NCBI RefSeq assembly: GCF_001042485.2
Contig: NZ_LBMN02000004.1
Span: forward strand, 1 to 64,000
Length of the DNA: 64,000 bases
DNA from: Bacillus paralicheniformis
GTDB lineage: Bacteria; Bacillota; Bacilli; Bacillales; Bacillaceae
Direction: 5' to 3'
Below are positions 50,294 to 58,462 of the stretch, one piece after another (positions within the stretch are counted from its first letter, which is position 1; every line of letters starts with the position of its first letter). The position numbers and the translations under genes are program-made. Under the pieces are notes generated by a model, which was not told where the DNA came from, ran no database searches, and saw only the letters and a list, made by a program, of their open reading frames with translations.

Positions 50294-51088
50294 ATGAGCC
50301 TGCAATTTAGCGTACTTGCGAGCGGGAGTACCGGTAATGCTTTATATTTGGAAACCGATGACCACGCTTTTTTAGTTGACGCAGGACTTAGCGGGAAGGC
50401 GATGGAAGGGCTGATGGCGCAAATTGACCGAAAGCTTGATCAGCTTGACGGCATTTTTGTTACGCATGAGCACAGTGATCATATAAAAGGACTTGGTGTG
50501 CTGGCAAGAAAATATGAGCTGCCCGTTTACGCCAATGAAAAAACGTGGAAGGCGATGGAAGGGCATATCGGCAAAATGGATAACGGCCAAAAATTCGTGT
50601 TTCCAATGGAAACCGTCAAATCGTTTGGCTCCCTCGATGTCGAATCGTTTGGCGTATCCCACGACGCCGCAGAGCCGATGTTTTATGTTTTTCATTACAA
50701 TGGCCGAAAGCTCGCTTTGATTACGGATACGGGCTATGTCAGCGACAGAATGAAAGGCATTATCCGCTCGGCAAACGCTTTTGTTTTTGAAAGCAATCAT
50801 GATGTCGGCATGCTGCAAATGGGTCGCTATCCGTGGAACATCAAGCGCCGGATCTTAAGCGACGTCGGACATGTATCCAATGAGGACGCAGCACTCGCAA
50901 TGACTGATGTAATCGGTGATGAGACATCGCGAATTTATTTGGCTCATTTAAGCCAGGACAACAACATGAAAGAGCTGGCGAGAATGTCCGTCCAGCAAAC
51001 GTTGGCTGCCAAAGGATTTGCAGCGGGAGAAACGTTTGACTTATATGATACCGATCCTAAGAAACCGACACCTCTTGTAGCGGTGTAA
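50294..51088 (+). CDS. walJ: metallo-beta-lactamase-fold protein WalJ (YycJ)
   Basis: The 264 residues have the metal-binding motif [10 protein letters not shown] (about 56-65), LITDTGYVS and LAHLSQDNN. WalJ/YycJ is a nuclease-like MBL protein linked to coordination of replication with cell-wall control and to DNA repair. GGAGTGAG precedes the ATG. It is the fifth gene of walRK-yycHI-walJ. Confidence 0.93.
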   Translation: MSLQFSVLASGSTGNALYLETDDHAFLVDAGLSGKAMEGLMAQIDRKLDQLDGIFVTHEHSDHIKGLGVLARKYELPVYANEKTWKAMEGHIGKMDNGQKFVFPMETVKSFGSLDVESFGVSHDAAEPMFYVFHYNGRKLALITDTGYVSDRMKGIIRSANAFVFESNHDVGMLQMGRYPWNIKRRILSDVGHVSNEDAALAMTDVIGDETSRIYLAHLSQDNNMKELARMSVQQTLAAKGFAAGETFDLYDTDPKKPTPLVAV

Positions 51089-51170
51089 ATTTTACTGATT
51101 GAATGATTAATCTGCGGGCAGATGATCCACACTATATACATATATCGTTCCTTGAAAGGATTTGAATATA

Positions 51171-52382
51171 GTGGAGTTTAATCATGATGAGGAAAAATTC
51201 GTTCGGGAAAAGCCGGTGAGAAATTGGAGAAGCTTTTTGTTTTCAAGCCTGGTCGGCGCCGTTATCGGCGCTCTTTTAACAGTGTTTGCGCTGCCGTATC
51301 TCTCGCAGCAGGGATGGCTGCCGTACAATCTGCAAGTCATTGAAGCGCGCGGAGGTCAAGGAGCTCAGCAGGGCGGTGCGGTCCGCAATGTATCCGTCAA
51401 CGTGAACAATGAAGTCACACAAGTGGTCTCTAAGGTTTCTGATTCTGTTGTCGGCGTTATCAACATCCAAAAAACCGGTGTATGGGATGGAGACAGCGAA
51501 GCGGGAACAGGCTCGGGCGTTATTTATAAAAAGGACGGCAAAACATCCCACATTGTGACCAACCACCATGTCATTGAAGGGGCATCCCAAATCGAAGTCA
51601 GTCTGAATGACGGAACGCGGATTCCGGCAAAACTGATCGGCAGTGATAAACTGATGGATCTGGCCGTCCTGCAAGTCAGCAGCAATAAAATAAAAGCGGC
51701 TGCTGAATTCGGAGATTCTGATAAAGTGAAGACAGGCGAGCCCGTCATCGCGATTGGAAACCCGCTCGGCCTGCAGTTTTCAGGATCTGTTACACAAGGA
51801 ATCATCTCAGGAACCGAACGCGCTGTTCCGGTCGATTCAAACGGAGACGGACAGCCGGACTGGAATGCCGAAGTATTGCAGACGGATGCTGCCATAAACC
51901 CGGGCAACAGCGGAGGTGGACTGTTTAATATTGATGGAAAAGTCATCGGCATTAATTCGATGAAAATCGCTGAATCAGCCGTTGAAGGCATCGGTCTGAG
52001 CATCCCTGCCAACCTTGCCATTCCGGTTATCGAAGATTTGGAAACGTACGGAGAAGTAAGACGGCCGTATTTCGGAATTGAGATGAAATCACTTGGCGAC
52101 ATTGCAAGCTACCACTGGCAGGAAACGCTTAAACTGCCGAAAGACGTAACATCAGGGGTTGTTGTAATGGGCGTTCAGCCGGTGTCTCCTGCAGGCAGAG
52201 CCGGTTTGAAAGAGCTTGATGTCATCGTCGAATTCAACGGTGACCGCGTTTACGATATCGTTGATCTGCGTAAAAAGCTTTACACCAAAAACGTCGGCGA
52301 TAAGGTGAAAATCAAATACCTGCGGGGCGGAAAAGAAAGAACAACAGAAGTAAAGCTGTCCCGATCCAAATTGGGAAGCTGA
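51171..52382 (+). CDS. htrC: HtrA-like serine protease HtrC
   Basis: This membrane-anchored trypsin-like protease with one PDZ domain has about 403 residues. The helix [21 protein letters not shown] is near the N-terminus. The catalytic triad is in TNHHVIEG (His), DLAVL (Asp) and NPGNSGGGL (Ser). The usual residue after GNSGG is proline; here it is glycine. PDZ spans about 290-390. The GTG at 51171 has AAAGGA ten bases upstream; a TTG three codons earlier touches it. Matches yyxA/htrC at the end of the wal operon. Confidence 0.92.
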   Translation: MEFNHDEEKFVREKPVRNWRSFLFSSLVGAVIGALLTVFALPYLSQQGWLPYNLQVIEARGGQGAQQGGAVRNVSVNVNNEVTQVVSKVSDSVVGVINIQKTGVWDGDSEAGTGSGVIYKKDGKTSHIVTNHHVIEGASQIEVSLNDGTRIPAKLIGSDKLMDLAVLQVSSNKIKAAAEFGDSDKVKTGEPVIAIGNPLGLQFSGSVTQGIISGTERAVPVDSNGDGQPDWNAEVLQTDAAINPGNSGGGLFNIDGKVIGINSMKIAESAVEGIGLSIPANLAIPVIEDLETYGEVRRPYFGIEMKSLGDIASYHWQETLKLPKDVTSGVVVMGVQPVSPAGRAGLKELDVIVEFNGDRVYDIVDLRKKLYTKNVGDKVKIKYLRGGKERTTEVKLSRSKLGS

Positions 52383-52388
52383 TAAAGA

Positions 52389-52420
52389 CAGTCTGGCCGG
52401 TACGGCCGGGCTGTTTTTTT
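52389..52420 (+). terminator. htrC terminator
   Basis: ACAGTCTGGCCG pairs with CGGCCGGGCTGT around GTA and is followed by TTTTTTT. It ends the wal operon. Confidence 0.85.
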
Positions 52421-52580
52421 ATTATGCCAAGTCTGAGGAATGATCGTCAAAAGTCAAAAATGGGATAGTTAGAGAGGAATATAAGACTTTCCGGATGAAT
52501 AATCGGGTTTTTAGGGTGTGAAATCGAAGTTTTTGCTTCAATAAAAATGAGAGTTTCTAAAAAATGGACAAAACATCATA

Positions 52581-52609
52581 TTGCGTTTCAATTTCGCGTA
52601 CGATATGAT
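52581..52609 (+). promoter_or_regulatory. promoter of SAM hydrolase gene
   Basis: The -35 TTGCGT (52581-52586), a 17-base spacer and -10 TATGAT (52604-52609) precede the gene at 52668 by about 60 bases. The short leader shows no recognisable riboswitch. Confidence 0.55.
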
Positions 52610-52667
52610 TTAAACATTTTGGCAAAGGCAGATTCACTGCGAAAATCAAGGCGGAAAGGGAGATAGG

Positions 52668-53519
52668 ATGAGTCAGCATGCACTTGTATTACAATCTGAT
52701 TTTGGCCTTGATGACGGGGCGGTAAATGCGATGTACGGCGTGGCTTATTCAGTTGACAGTTCACTCCGGATTTTTGATTTGACGCACAACATTCCCGTTT
52801 TTCACATTTGGGAGGCTTCCTATCGGCTGCTGCAGTCCGTTTCTTATTGGCCTGAAGGCACTGTCTTCGTGTCTGTCGTCGATCCAGGTGTTGGTTCGGA
52901 ACGCCGCAGCGTCGCAGTCAGAACCTCTTCCGATCAATATATCATCACACCGGACAACGGAACACTCACCCATATCAGCCGGCAGAATGGGATTGTCGAA
53001 GTGCGCTATCTTGATGAAGCGCAAAACAGGCTTCCGAGATCAGGCGAATCACATACTTTCCATGGACGCGACATTTACGCTTACACCGGGGCAAGACTGG
53101 CAGCCGGGATTCTCAGCTTCGACCGGATCGGTCCTGAAGTTTCAACAGATTCCATCGTCAAACTTCCGGTCATGGAAGCTTATATCGAAAATGATTGGAT
53201 AACCGGAACGATCGACATTTTAGATATCCGGTTTGGAAACCTTTGGACAAATATCAGCCGTAAACTGTTCAAGTCACTTGACGTTCAATACGGAGATCCT
53301 GTGGAAGTGGTCATCAAACACGAGGACACCAAAGTCTATCAGCAAACGATGGCTTTTGGACGGTCGTTTGCCGATATGCCGGTCGGTAAGCCGGTTGTTT
53401 ATATCAATTCATTAGACCGCCTGGGTATTGCCCTCAATCAAGGATCCTTTGCCAAAACACACCATATTGGCACCGGCATCCACTGGCAGATTTCTCTTCA
53501 AAAAAGTATACAGCGGTAA
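52668..53519 (+). CDS. S-adenosylmethionine hydrolase (DUF62 family)
   Basis: This 283-residue member of the SAM hydroxide adenosyltransferase / fluorinase family shows LQSDFGLDDGAVNAMYGV at the N-terminus, VVDPGVGSERRSVAV, ITPDNGTLT and FHGRDIYAYTGA. Family members without halogenase features split SAM into adenosine and methionine using water. This is the likely activity here. It is a single gene with its own promoter and terminator between htrC and the yyc/yyd region. Confidence 0.85.
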   Translation: MSQHALVLQSDFGLDDGAVNAMYGVAYSVDSSLRIFDLTHNIPVFHIWEASYRLLQSVSYWPEGTVFVSVVDPGVGSERRSVAVRTSSDQYIITPDNGTLTHISRQNGIVEVRYLDEAQNRLPRSGESHTFHGRDIYAYTGARLAAGILSFDRIGPEVSTDSIVKLPVMEAYIENDWITGTIDILDIRFGNLWTNISRKLFKSLDVQYGDPVEVVIKHEDTKVYQQTMAFGRSFADMPVGKPVVYINSLDRLGIALNQGSFAKTHHIGTGIHWQISLQKSIQR

Positions 53520-53524
53520 ACAAG

Positions 53525-53558
53525 AGAGCCTGAATTCCAATCAGGCTCTTTGTTTTTT
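53525..53558 (+). terminator. SAM hydrolase terminator
   Basis: The stem AGAGCCTGA (53525-53533) with TCAGGCTCT (53541-53549) is followed by TTGTTTTTT. Confidence 0.85.
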
Positions 53559-53645
53559 GTTTCATTCTTATGACATAAAAACGGTTGTCACACATTTTTC
53601 AGCTAATCGAGAAGGAGGCAATCCTTTTTAAAAAATAGTACATTT

Positions 53646-53671
53646 GTCATATTGGTACCTAAGTCATATTG
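53646..53671 (+). repeat. nine-base direct repeat upstream of mini-ORF
   Basis: GTCATATTG occurs at 53646-53654 and 53663-53671, a 17-base period, about 50 bases before the 17-codon ORF. It may be a tandem regulator site. Confidence 0.4.
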
Positions 53672-53716
53672 TCTAAAAGCAGAGAAAAGAATATATTGAG
53701 GGGGTGTGCCGCTGCT

Positions 53717-53770
53717 ATGAAAAAATTCATTCAATTCATTTGTTTGGAAAACGAGTGTCCGGAGGAATGA
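53717..53770 (+). CDS. 17-residue mini-ORF, possible leader peptide
   Basis: MKKFIQFICLENECPEE is preceded by GGGGGTG ten bases upstream. Its last codons contain the GGAGGA ribosome site of the next gene, whose ATG starts one base after this stop. It may couple translation of the membrane protein downstream, or encode a small peptide with two cysteines. Function unknown. Confidence 0.45.
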   Translation: MKKFIQFICLENECPEE

Positions 53771-53771
53771 T

Positions 53772-54242
53772 ATGAACGACAATGTGCAGACTGCGTTGAA
53801 AACGCTGTCTAATGTAAAGAGCAGAAGTATCGTGTCCGTTTTTGTGCTATGTCTGATCACACTGGGGGTTTACATACCATACTGGTTTCTATCCAGGAAA
53901 AAAAGCTTCGATTTGCTGCCTTATCATGATATTCCCTACACCACGTTAAAAGCTATCATATTTTATCATTTATTTTCGATTCCAATTAGAATATCAGCAA
54001 AAATCGCTTTTCCTGACATGCATTACAGCCTTTATATGTTGCTCGACCGCGTGATTTTGATTCTGTCCGCAGGTGTTTTAATTTACTGCGCACTGGTGGT
54101 GACCGCTTCATTAAACAAGCTCTCAGGCAAAGAACCTGCGAATGGATCCATTTTTGCGTTCCTTTTGAATGTCATTTACATTCAGCACAGAATCAATAAA
54201 CTTTCCGAGCCGAAAAGCGAATGGCTGAGCAAAGCATCATGA
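53772..54242 (+). CDS. small polytopic membrane protein, paralogue 1
   Basis: The 156 residues have three or four membrane helices. The first ends LITLGVYIPYWFLSRKKSFD, and the last is followed by FLLNVIYIQHRINKL. The gene at 55221 has the same features (GIYIPYWFLSRRKN and FILNVSYLQHVTNQ), so the two are paralogues flanking yycN. The layout recalls DUF4234-type membrane proteins. Function unknown. GGAGGA lies five bases before the ATG. Confidence 0.75.
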   Translation: MNDNVQTALKTLSNVKSRSIVSVFVLCLITLGVYIPYWFLSRKKSFDLLPYHDIPYTTLKAIIFYHLFSIPIRISAKIAFPDMHYSLYMLLDRVILILSAGVLIYCALVVTASLNKLSGKEPANGSIFAFLLNVIYIQHRINKLSEPKSEWLSKAS

Positions 54243-54257
54243 TCAATAAACAAGGAA

Positions 54258-54791
54258 GTGAAGCACAATTTGATGTTGAAATCAAAAATTAAAATTGACT
54301 TAAACAAACCGAGAAAAAAACCGGCAATCCGTTTAATGCCAATGACGGAAGAAGACTTTAAGACATACCAGGTCCATTCCATCCAGCATTACGCCATGGA
54401 GAAAGTAAAAGCGGGCACATGGACAGTGGCGGAAGCGATGGAGAAAGCAGAAGAGCAATTTGCAGCTCTTTTGCCAAACGGCATTGAAACGAACAACCAT
54501 CATCTATGGTCAATCATGGACGACAGCGAGGATGCCGCAGGCTGGCTTTGGCTCTACGCTGACCCGCACCATCCTCAAAAGGAAGCATTTATTTACGATT
54601 TCGGGCTTTATGAAGCGTATCGAGGGCAGGGAATCGGCCAGCAGGCTTTAGCCGTCTTAGAAGAAGAGGCAAAGCAATTAGGAGTCCAAAAGCTGTCCCT
54701 ACATGTATTCGCCCATAATAAAAAGGCGAAGCGGCTTTATGAAAAAATGAATTTCGAGACGACGGATTTGCATATGAGCAAGAGACTGTAA
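54258..54791 (+). CDS. yycN: GNAT N-acetyltransferase YycN
   Basis: The 177 residues contain the acetyl-CoA binding region IYDFGLYEAYRGQGIGQQALAVLEEEAKQLGV (about 113-144) and HVFAHNKKAKRLYEKMNFE. B. subtilis YycN, in the same neighbourhood, shares HYAxEKVKAGTW and ETxxHHLWS. The substrate is unknown. The start is unclear: GTG at 54258 is close to AAGGA, and TTG/ATG codons follow at 54270 and 54273. Confidence 0.85.
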   Translation: MKHNLMLKSKIKIDLNKPRKKPAIRLMPMTEEDFKTYQVHSIQHYAMEKVKAGTWTVAEAMEKAEEQFAALLPNGIETNNHHLWSIMDDSEDAAGWLWLYADPHHPQKEAFIYDFGLYEAYRGQGIGQQALAVLEEEAKQLGVQKLSLHVFAHNKKAKRLYEKMNFETTDLHMSKRL

Positions 54792-54822
54792 GATCAAAGC
54801 TGTGAAGCTTTGATCTTTTTTC
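54791..54822 (+). terminator. yycN terminator
   Basis: A 10-bp stem AGATCAAAGC (54791-54800) with GCTTTGATCT (54807-54816) is followed by TTTTT. Confidence 0.88.
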
Positions 54823-54830
54823 ATGGCCAA

Positions 54831-54846
54831 TGTTCCACATGAAACA
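54831..54846. other. parS-like site
   Basis: TGTTCCACATGAAACA differs from the perfect parS at one central base. It is intergenic, just after the yycN terminator. Confidence 0.75.
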
Positions 54847-55220
54847 CAGTATGTCATTATTCCTAGTTGAGAGACGCGGAACATAACGAAAAAAAGACAA
54901 AATGATCCGATTGAACCCCTTTATGTTACGCAATGACAGATTACATATTACAAAGGTAAAAATATGACGAATAATGTCCTATTGATTGTCGAATTTCTGC
55001 GGGTAAACACGAAGTAAGGATCAGGTAAAAGGATATAGTTTTTTTATTTCGGTCAAAAAAAAGAATCTATATACCTAAGAAAATCCCAATTTGACACTGC
55101 AATGGATTTTGATTTATTGCATTCAATATAGTACATTTTGATATGGAAAGTGGAAAAGTATAGATGACAAGGATAAAAAGACCTGGAAGAACAGTTTTAA
55201 GGAAAGAAGAGTGTTTCAGC
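54847..55220. other. intergenic region before paralogue 2
   Basis: This AT-rich stretch follows the parS-like site. A frame starting at 55164 would extend the next gene by 19 residues without homology to its paralogue. I see no RNA gene or clear promoter pair. Confidence 0.4.
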
Positions 55221-55703
55221 ATGAGTAAGGAATTAGAAGAATTTCCGAAAATAAAAGCCATATATGCGATGTTATTAACAATCATAACGTCCGGCATATA
55301 CATCCCGTATTGGTTTCTTTCAAGAAGAAAGAATTTAGAACGATGCCAAATTAAGCTCCCGTATGTCGCCATTAAAGTGACGCTGCTGTTAAGCGTCTTT
55401 TCAATTTTGGAGCCTTTTTGGACTTTTTACTCAATCACATTTCAAAGAGAAGAGTTGCTGCCATACAGCAACAGCATTTTGCTTCTCCCGCTGCGCCCCG
55501 GACACAGCTTTCTCCCGCAGCTCTCTTTTCTCCTTTTTTGGACGATAAATCTAGTTAGTGCATTTAAGGTTAGAAAAGCGTTTATGGGGTTGTCTAAAAA
55601 GCCGGTTAACGGGTTTTTGACTTTCATTCTTAACGTTTCATATTTGCAGCATGTCACGAATCAGCATTCTTTAATTGTTCAGGAGAAAAGAGAAGCAGTA
55701 TAA
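55221..55703 (+). CDS. small polytopic membrane protein, paralogue 2
   Basis: The 160 residues share IPYWFLSR, membrane spacing and the FxLNVxYxQH ending with the gene at 53772. I chose the ATG at 55221 (MSKELEEF) because the paralogue starts at the same distance before the first helix; its ribosome site is weak (GGAAAGAAGAG). Function unknown. Confidence 0.72.
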   Translation: MSKELEEFPKIKAIYAMLLTIITSGIYIPYWFLSRRKNLERCQIKLPYVAIKVTLLLSVFSILEPFWTFYSITFQREELLPYSNSILLLPLRPGHSFLPQLSFLLFWTINLVSAFKVRKAFMGLSKKPVNGFLTFILNVSYLQHVTNQHSLIVQEKREAV

Positions 55704-55715
55704 AAACAAGATTAA

Positions 55716-55747
55716 AGCATCAGCGAGGTTTGCTGGTGCTTTTTATT
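55716..55747 (+). terminator. terminator after paralogue 2
   Basis: AGCATCAGC (55716-55724) pairs with GCTGGTGCT (55732-55740, one G-T pair), followed by TTTTATTT. Confidence 0.8.
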
Positions 55748-55761
55748 TAGAGAAACCGGAG

Positions 55762-56102
55762 TTATCCAGAGGAATATAAAAGCTTGTGGATAACATTATG
55801 AAGTCATGCTAAAACCTACTAACATGTGCATAAATAGGGTATATTGAATAAGGAGCTTTTTTATAAAAGAGCCCAATGATACAGATATTGGAGGGACTTT
55901 TATGAAGTCTTGTGAAGAGCATATTGAAACCGTCATTGACATGTATGTGGATGAGGAAGAATTGGCCCCTGAAATCAGAAAAATCGAACATACACACAGT
56001 TTATCCACAACCTGTGAATTGTGTGATAAGCCTGCAGTATATATAGTGGGGAACGAATGATCGGACACTAAATACACAACCTTTATCCACAATTGTGGAT
56101 AA
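55762..56102. other. DnaA-box cluster before rlmH
   Basis: Perfect DnaA boxes lie at 55785-55793, 56001-56009, 56083-56091 and 56094-56102, with a one-mismatch box at 55762-55770. Another perfect box lies after rlmH at 56715-56723. In B. subtilis a DnaA-box cluster at yydA (rlmH) is known and affects initiation control. The 56001 box is inside the yyzF coding sequence. Confidence 0.8.
55902..56060 (+). CDS. yyzF: CxxH/CxxC small protein YyzF
   Basis: This 52-residue protein (MKSCEEHIETVIDMYVDEEE, then TCELCDKPAVYIVGNE) has the Cys-x2-His and Cys-x2-Cys pairs expected of a small metal-binding protein. GGAGGGAC precedes the ATG. It lies just before rlmH, as the yyzF family does in Bacillus. 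Function unknown. Confidence 0.75.
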   Translation: MKSCEEHIETVIDMYVDEEELAPEIRKIEHTHSLSTTCELCDKPAVYIVGNE

Positions 56103-56140
56103 TGCATCTGAATAACTTGTTCTTAAAGTGGGGATGACCT

Positions 56141-56620
56141 GTGAATATATCAATCGTAGCAATCGGAAAACTAAAAGAAAAATATTTAAAACAAGGAATC
56201 GACGAATACATCAAACGGCTTTCGGCATACGCAAAAGTCGACATCATCGAACTGCCGGACGAAAAAGCACCGGAAAACCTAAGCGACCAGGACATGAAAA
56301 TCGTCAAAGACAAAGAAGGCGAACGAATTCTCTCCAAAATCAGCCCCGACGCCCATGTCATCGCTTTGGCAATCGAAGGAAAAATGAAAAGTTCGGAAGA
56401 ATTAGCCGATAATATGGATAGACTCGCCACATATGGAAAGAGCAAGGTAGCCTTCGTCATCGGCGGCTCACTCGGCTTGAGCGACGCCGTCCTGAAGCGC
56501 GCAGATGAGAAGCTGTCGTTTTCGAAGATGACGTTCCCGCATCAGCTGATGAGGCTGATTTTGCTTGAGCAGGTTTATCGTGCGTTTCGGATTAATCGGG
56601 GGGAGCCTTATCATAAATAG
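56141..56620 (+). CDS. rlmH: 23S rRNA pseudouridine1915 N3-methyltransferase RlmH
   Basis: RlmH (YydA, OrfX in staphylococci) is a SPOUT methyltransferase acting on 70S ribosomes. The 159 residues contain [45 protein letters not shown] (about 106-150), the knot and SAM-binding region, and end GEPYHK. The start is GTG. DnaA boxes surround it. The 3' end, ...CCTTATCATAAATAG, resembles the staphylococcal SCC attachment sequence, and an accessory island follows directly. Confidence 0.95.
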   Translation: MNISIVAIGKLKEKYLKQGIDEYIKRLSAYAKVDIIELPDEKAPENLSDQDMKIVKDKEGERILSKISPDAHVIALAIEGKMKSSEELADNMDRLATYGKSKVAFVIGGSLGLSDAVLKRADEKLSFSKMTFPHQLMRLILLEQVYRAFRINRGEPYHK

Positions 56621-56925
56621 CGGCAAAAAATTTGAAAATAAGGTGAAATTTTATTGATATTGTAGGAACGGTTAATGTAAACAAGTTTTTCATTATCCGT
56701 TTCTCGATATAACATGTGGATAAGTGTGAATATTAGGAAATATTCACTTCAGAAAAATCGAACTCTAACTATATTTTATCTAAAGAGTGGGACTTATCAG
56801 TTTGTTTAAGTGACATTGAATCTATGTCAATTAGCTGAAATGAACTTTTAAAGGACATGCAAATTTTGTTGAAAATTTATTCAGAATCCTTTTGGATAAT
56901 TATGATAGGAGAGTGTTTTGGGGTC

Positions 56926-58218
56926 GTGAACCGAATTAGTGAAATAACAAAGCGTGATATTCTTGATTTTTTTCAGAATGGAATTGATATAGATGAATTA
57001 TTTGAAACGAAAAAAGTTACTTACCCTTATTTCGGACGAATGGATGAGCTTGATTTTCTCAAGAGATTATATAATTTGAAAAGTATGCCGAGTTTGGATT
57101 TTAGGTTTTTAAATGCTGAAGATGAAATATGGCAGCATACAGTAAACAACGATGATTACCAGTATTGTTGGGTATTTGAGGATGAACGGTTTCATTTAAA
57201 AAGTGGAAACGATGAAATGTACTTAAGATTTATTTGTGAGGTATTTCATCCAGCAGTTAGGTTTGAGAAAGGGTATTGGAAGGAGTTTCTTACTGAGATA
57301 AACAAATTGTTACAAAATGATGGGTACGAACTCTATCCTGCAAAAAAAATATCTAACCGGGACATCTATAGTTGGAGAATTTATCAACCAGAAAATGAGA
57401 TTTTTATTCCTTTCTCTCAGAGGAATGAAAAAGCGATAAAACATAAAAGAACAGTGTTTAAAATTAATCGAAAAGCTAGAAATCAAATTTATCGAATATT
57501 AGAAAGCTATAATTATACCTATAGAAAAACGACTGAAACAGGATGGCAATACGATGTCTTGGTAAGTGAAGAGGTTTTTAATGATATAAGGAAATTTTAC
57601 ACCCCTAAGTGCTTCAATGACAAAAAACAGTATGTTGAAACTGATAGCCTAAAAGAATTTATATACTACACATCGCCTTATTGTGTGGTAGACATGATAG
57701 AATTTTTCGAGAAACATTGCAATAATGACTATGTAGCAGAGATTAATGCAATATTAAATTTGAATGACATTTCTTTAAAATTAAATAATGGAAAAATTGA
57801 AAGTATTTCAGACATTCATTTAAACAAAAATACATTAGTTTCAATTGGCGAGGCAGGACTCAAAGAACTGCTTCAGGAAGCTAATACATATTATGAAAAT
57901 GGGAATTTAAAAATTGCTGTTGAAAAACTCTGGGACGCGTTTGAAAGGCTAAAAACGTATTATTCTCCAGCATTAGATAAGAAAAAATCAGTAAATAGAA
58001 TTATTGATGATATGAGTGGTAAAAAGGGACCATTTAAAAAAATGTTTGATAAAGAATTTTATGATCTAACAACCATTGGAAATAACTTTAGAATTCGTCA
58101 TCATGAAACTACAAAAATAGATATTGAGGATGATGAGCATTACGAATACTTTTATAAACGTTGCCTTTCATTAATCACGGTTGGAATTCAATATTTAGAT
58201 AATGGAAGAATAATTTAA
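56926..58218 (+). CDS. AbiJ-like abortive infection protein
   Basis: The N-terminal part (MNRISEITKRDILDFF, FGRMDELDFLKRLYNLKSMPS, EIWQHTVNNDDY, YLRFICEVFHPAVR) matches the AbiJ-NTD pattern of predicted phage-resistance proteins. A middle region (about 165-310) is unrecognised. The C-terminal region, from GEAGLKELLQEANTYYENG to the end, is helical and carries NNFRIRHHETTK, an RxxxH-type HEPN ribonuclease motif in the position of the Abi_C family. The GTG at 56926 fits family starts, but its ribosome site GGAGAG is 12 bases away; an upstream ATG at 56857 would add 23 residues. Base composition is much more AT-rich than the neighbours. Confidence 0.75.
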   Translation: MNRISEITKRDILDFFQNGIDIDELFETKKVTYPYFGRMDELDFLKRLYNLKSMPSLDFRFLNAEDEIWQHTVNNDDYQYCWVFEDERFHLKSGNDEMYLRFICEVFHPAVRFEKGYWKEFLTEINKLLQNDGYELYPAKKISNRDIYSWRIYQPENEIFIPFSQRNEKAIKHKRTVFKINRKARNQIYRILESYNYTYRKTTETGWQYDVLVSEEVFNDIRKFYTPKCFNDKKQYVETDSLKEFIYYTSPYCVVDMIEFFEKHCNNDYVAEINAILNLNDISLKLNNGKIESISDIHLNKNTLVSIGEAGLKELLQEANTYYENGNLKIAVEKLWDAFERLKTYYSPALDKKKSVNRIIDDMSGKKGPFKKMFDKEFYDLTTIGNNFRIRHHETTKIDIEDDEHYEYFYKRCLSLITVGIQYLDNGRII

Positions 58219-58462
58219 ATATAATATAAGAATCTTTTTGAATAGTTTCAATGATGTACTACTAACTAATCATTATCTACTGAACCAAATTATTACGGCC
58301 CTACTTTTTAACACACACTAAATCTGCATATTTTTGTTAATATTAAGTTTTATTCCAAAAATCTCTGAAATCTTTCTTAAATCATTACATTTAATTTTTG
58401 GAAAGTATCTACCGTTTTTTCAGTTAGACCATTAGAAGGGAGTATAAATGGGGTGAAAGTTT
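58219..58462 (+). other. AT-rich spacer between the two island genes
   Basis: These 244 bases have no clear terminator or ORF. The second gene may have its own promoter here. GGGGTGAAAG before 58463 is its ribosome site. Confidence 0.4.

Noticed and set aside
52421-52667. Riboswitch upstream of the SAM hydrolase gene
   Set aside because: The region looked promising because the product uses SAM, but I see no S-box, SMK-box or terminator structure, and a promoter sits only 60 bases from the start.
56857-56925. Upstream ATG of the AbiJ-like gene
   Set aside because: It lies one base after AAAGGA, and the 23 added residues do not resemble AbiJ N-termini. A TTG at 56866 remains possible, so the start is uncertain.
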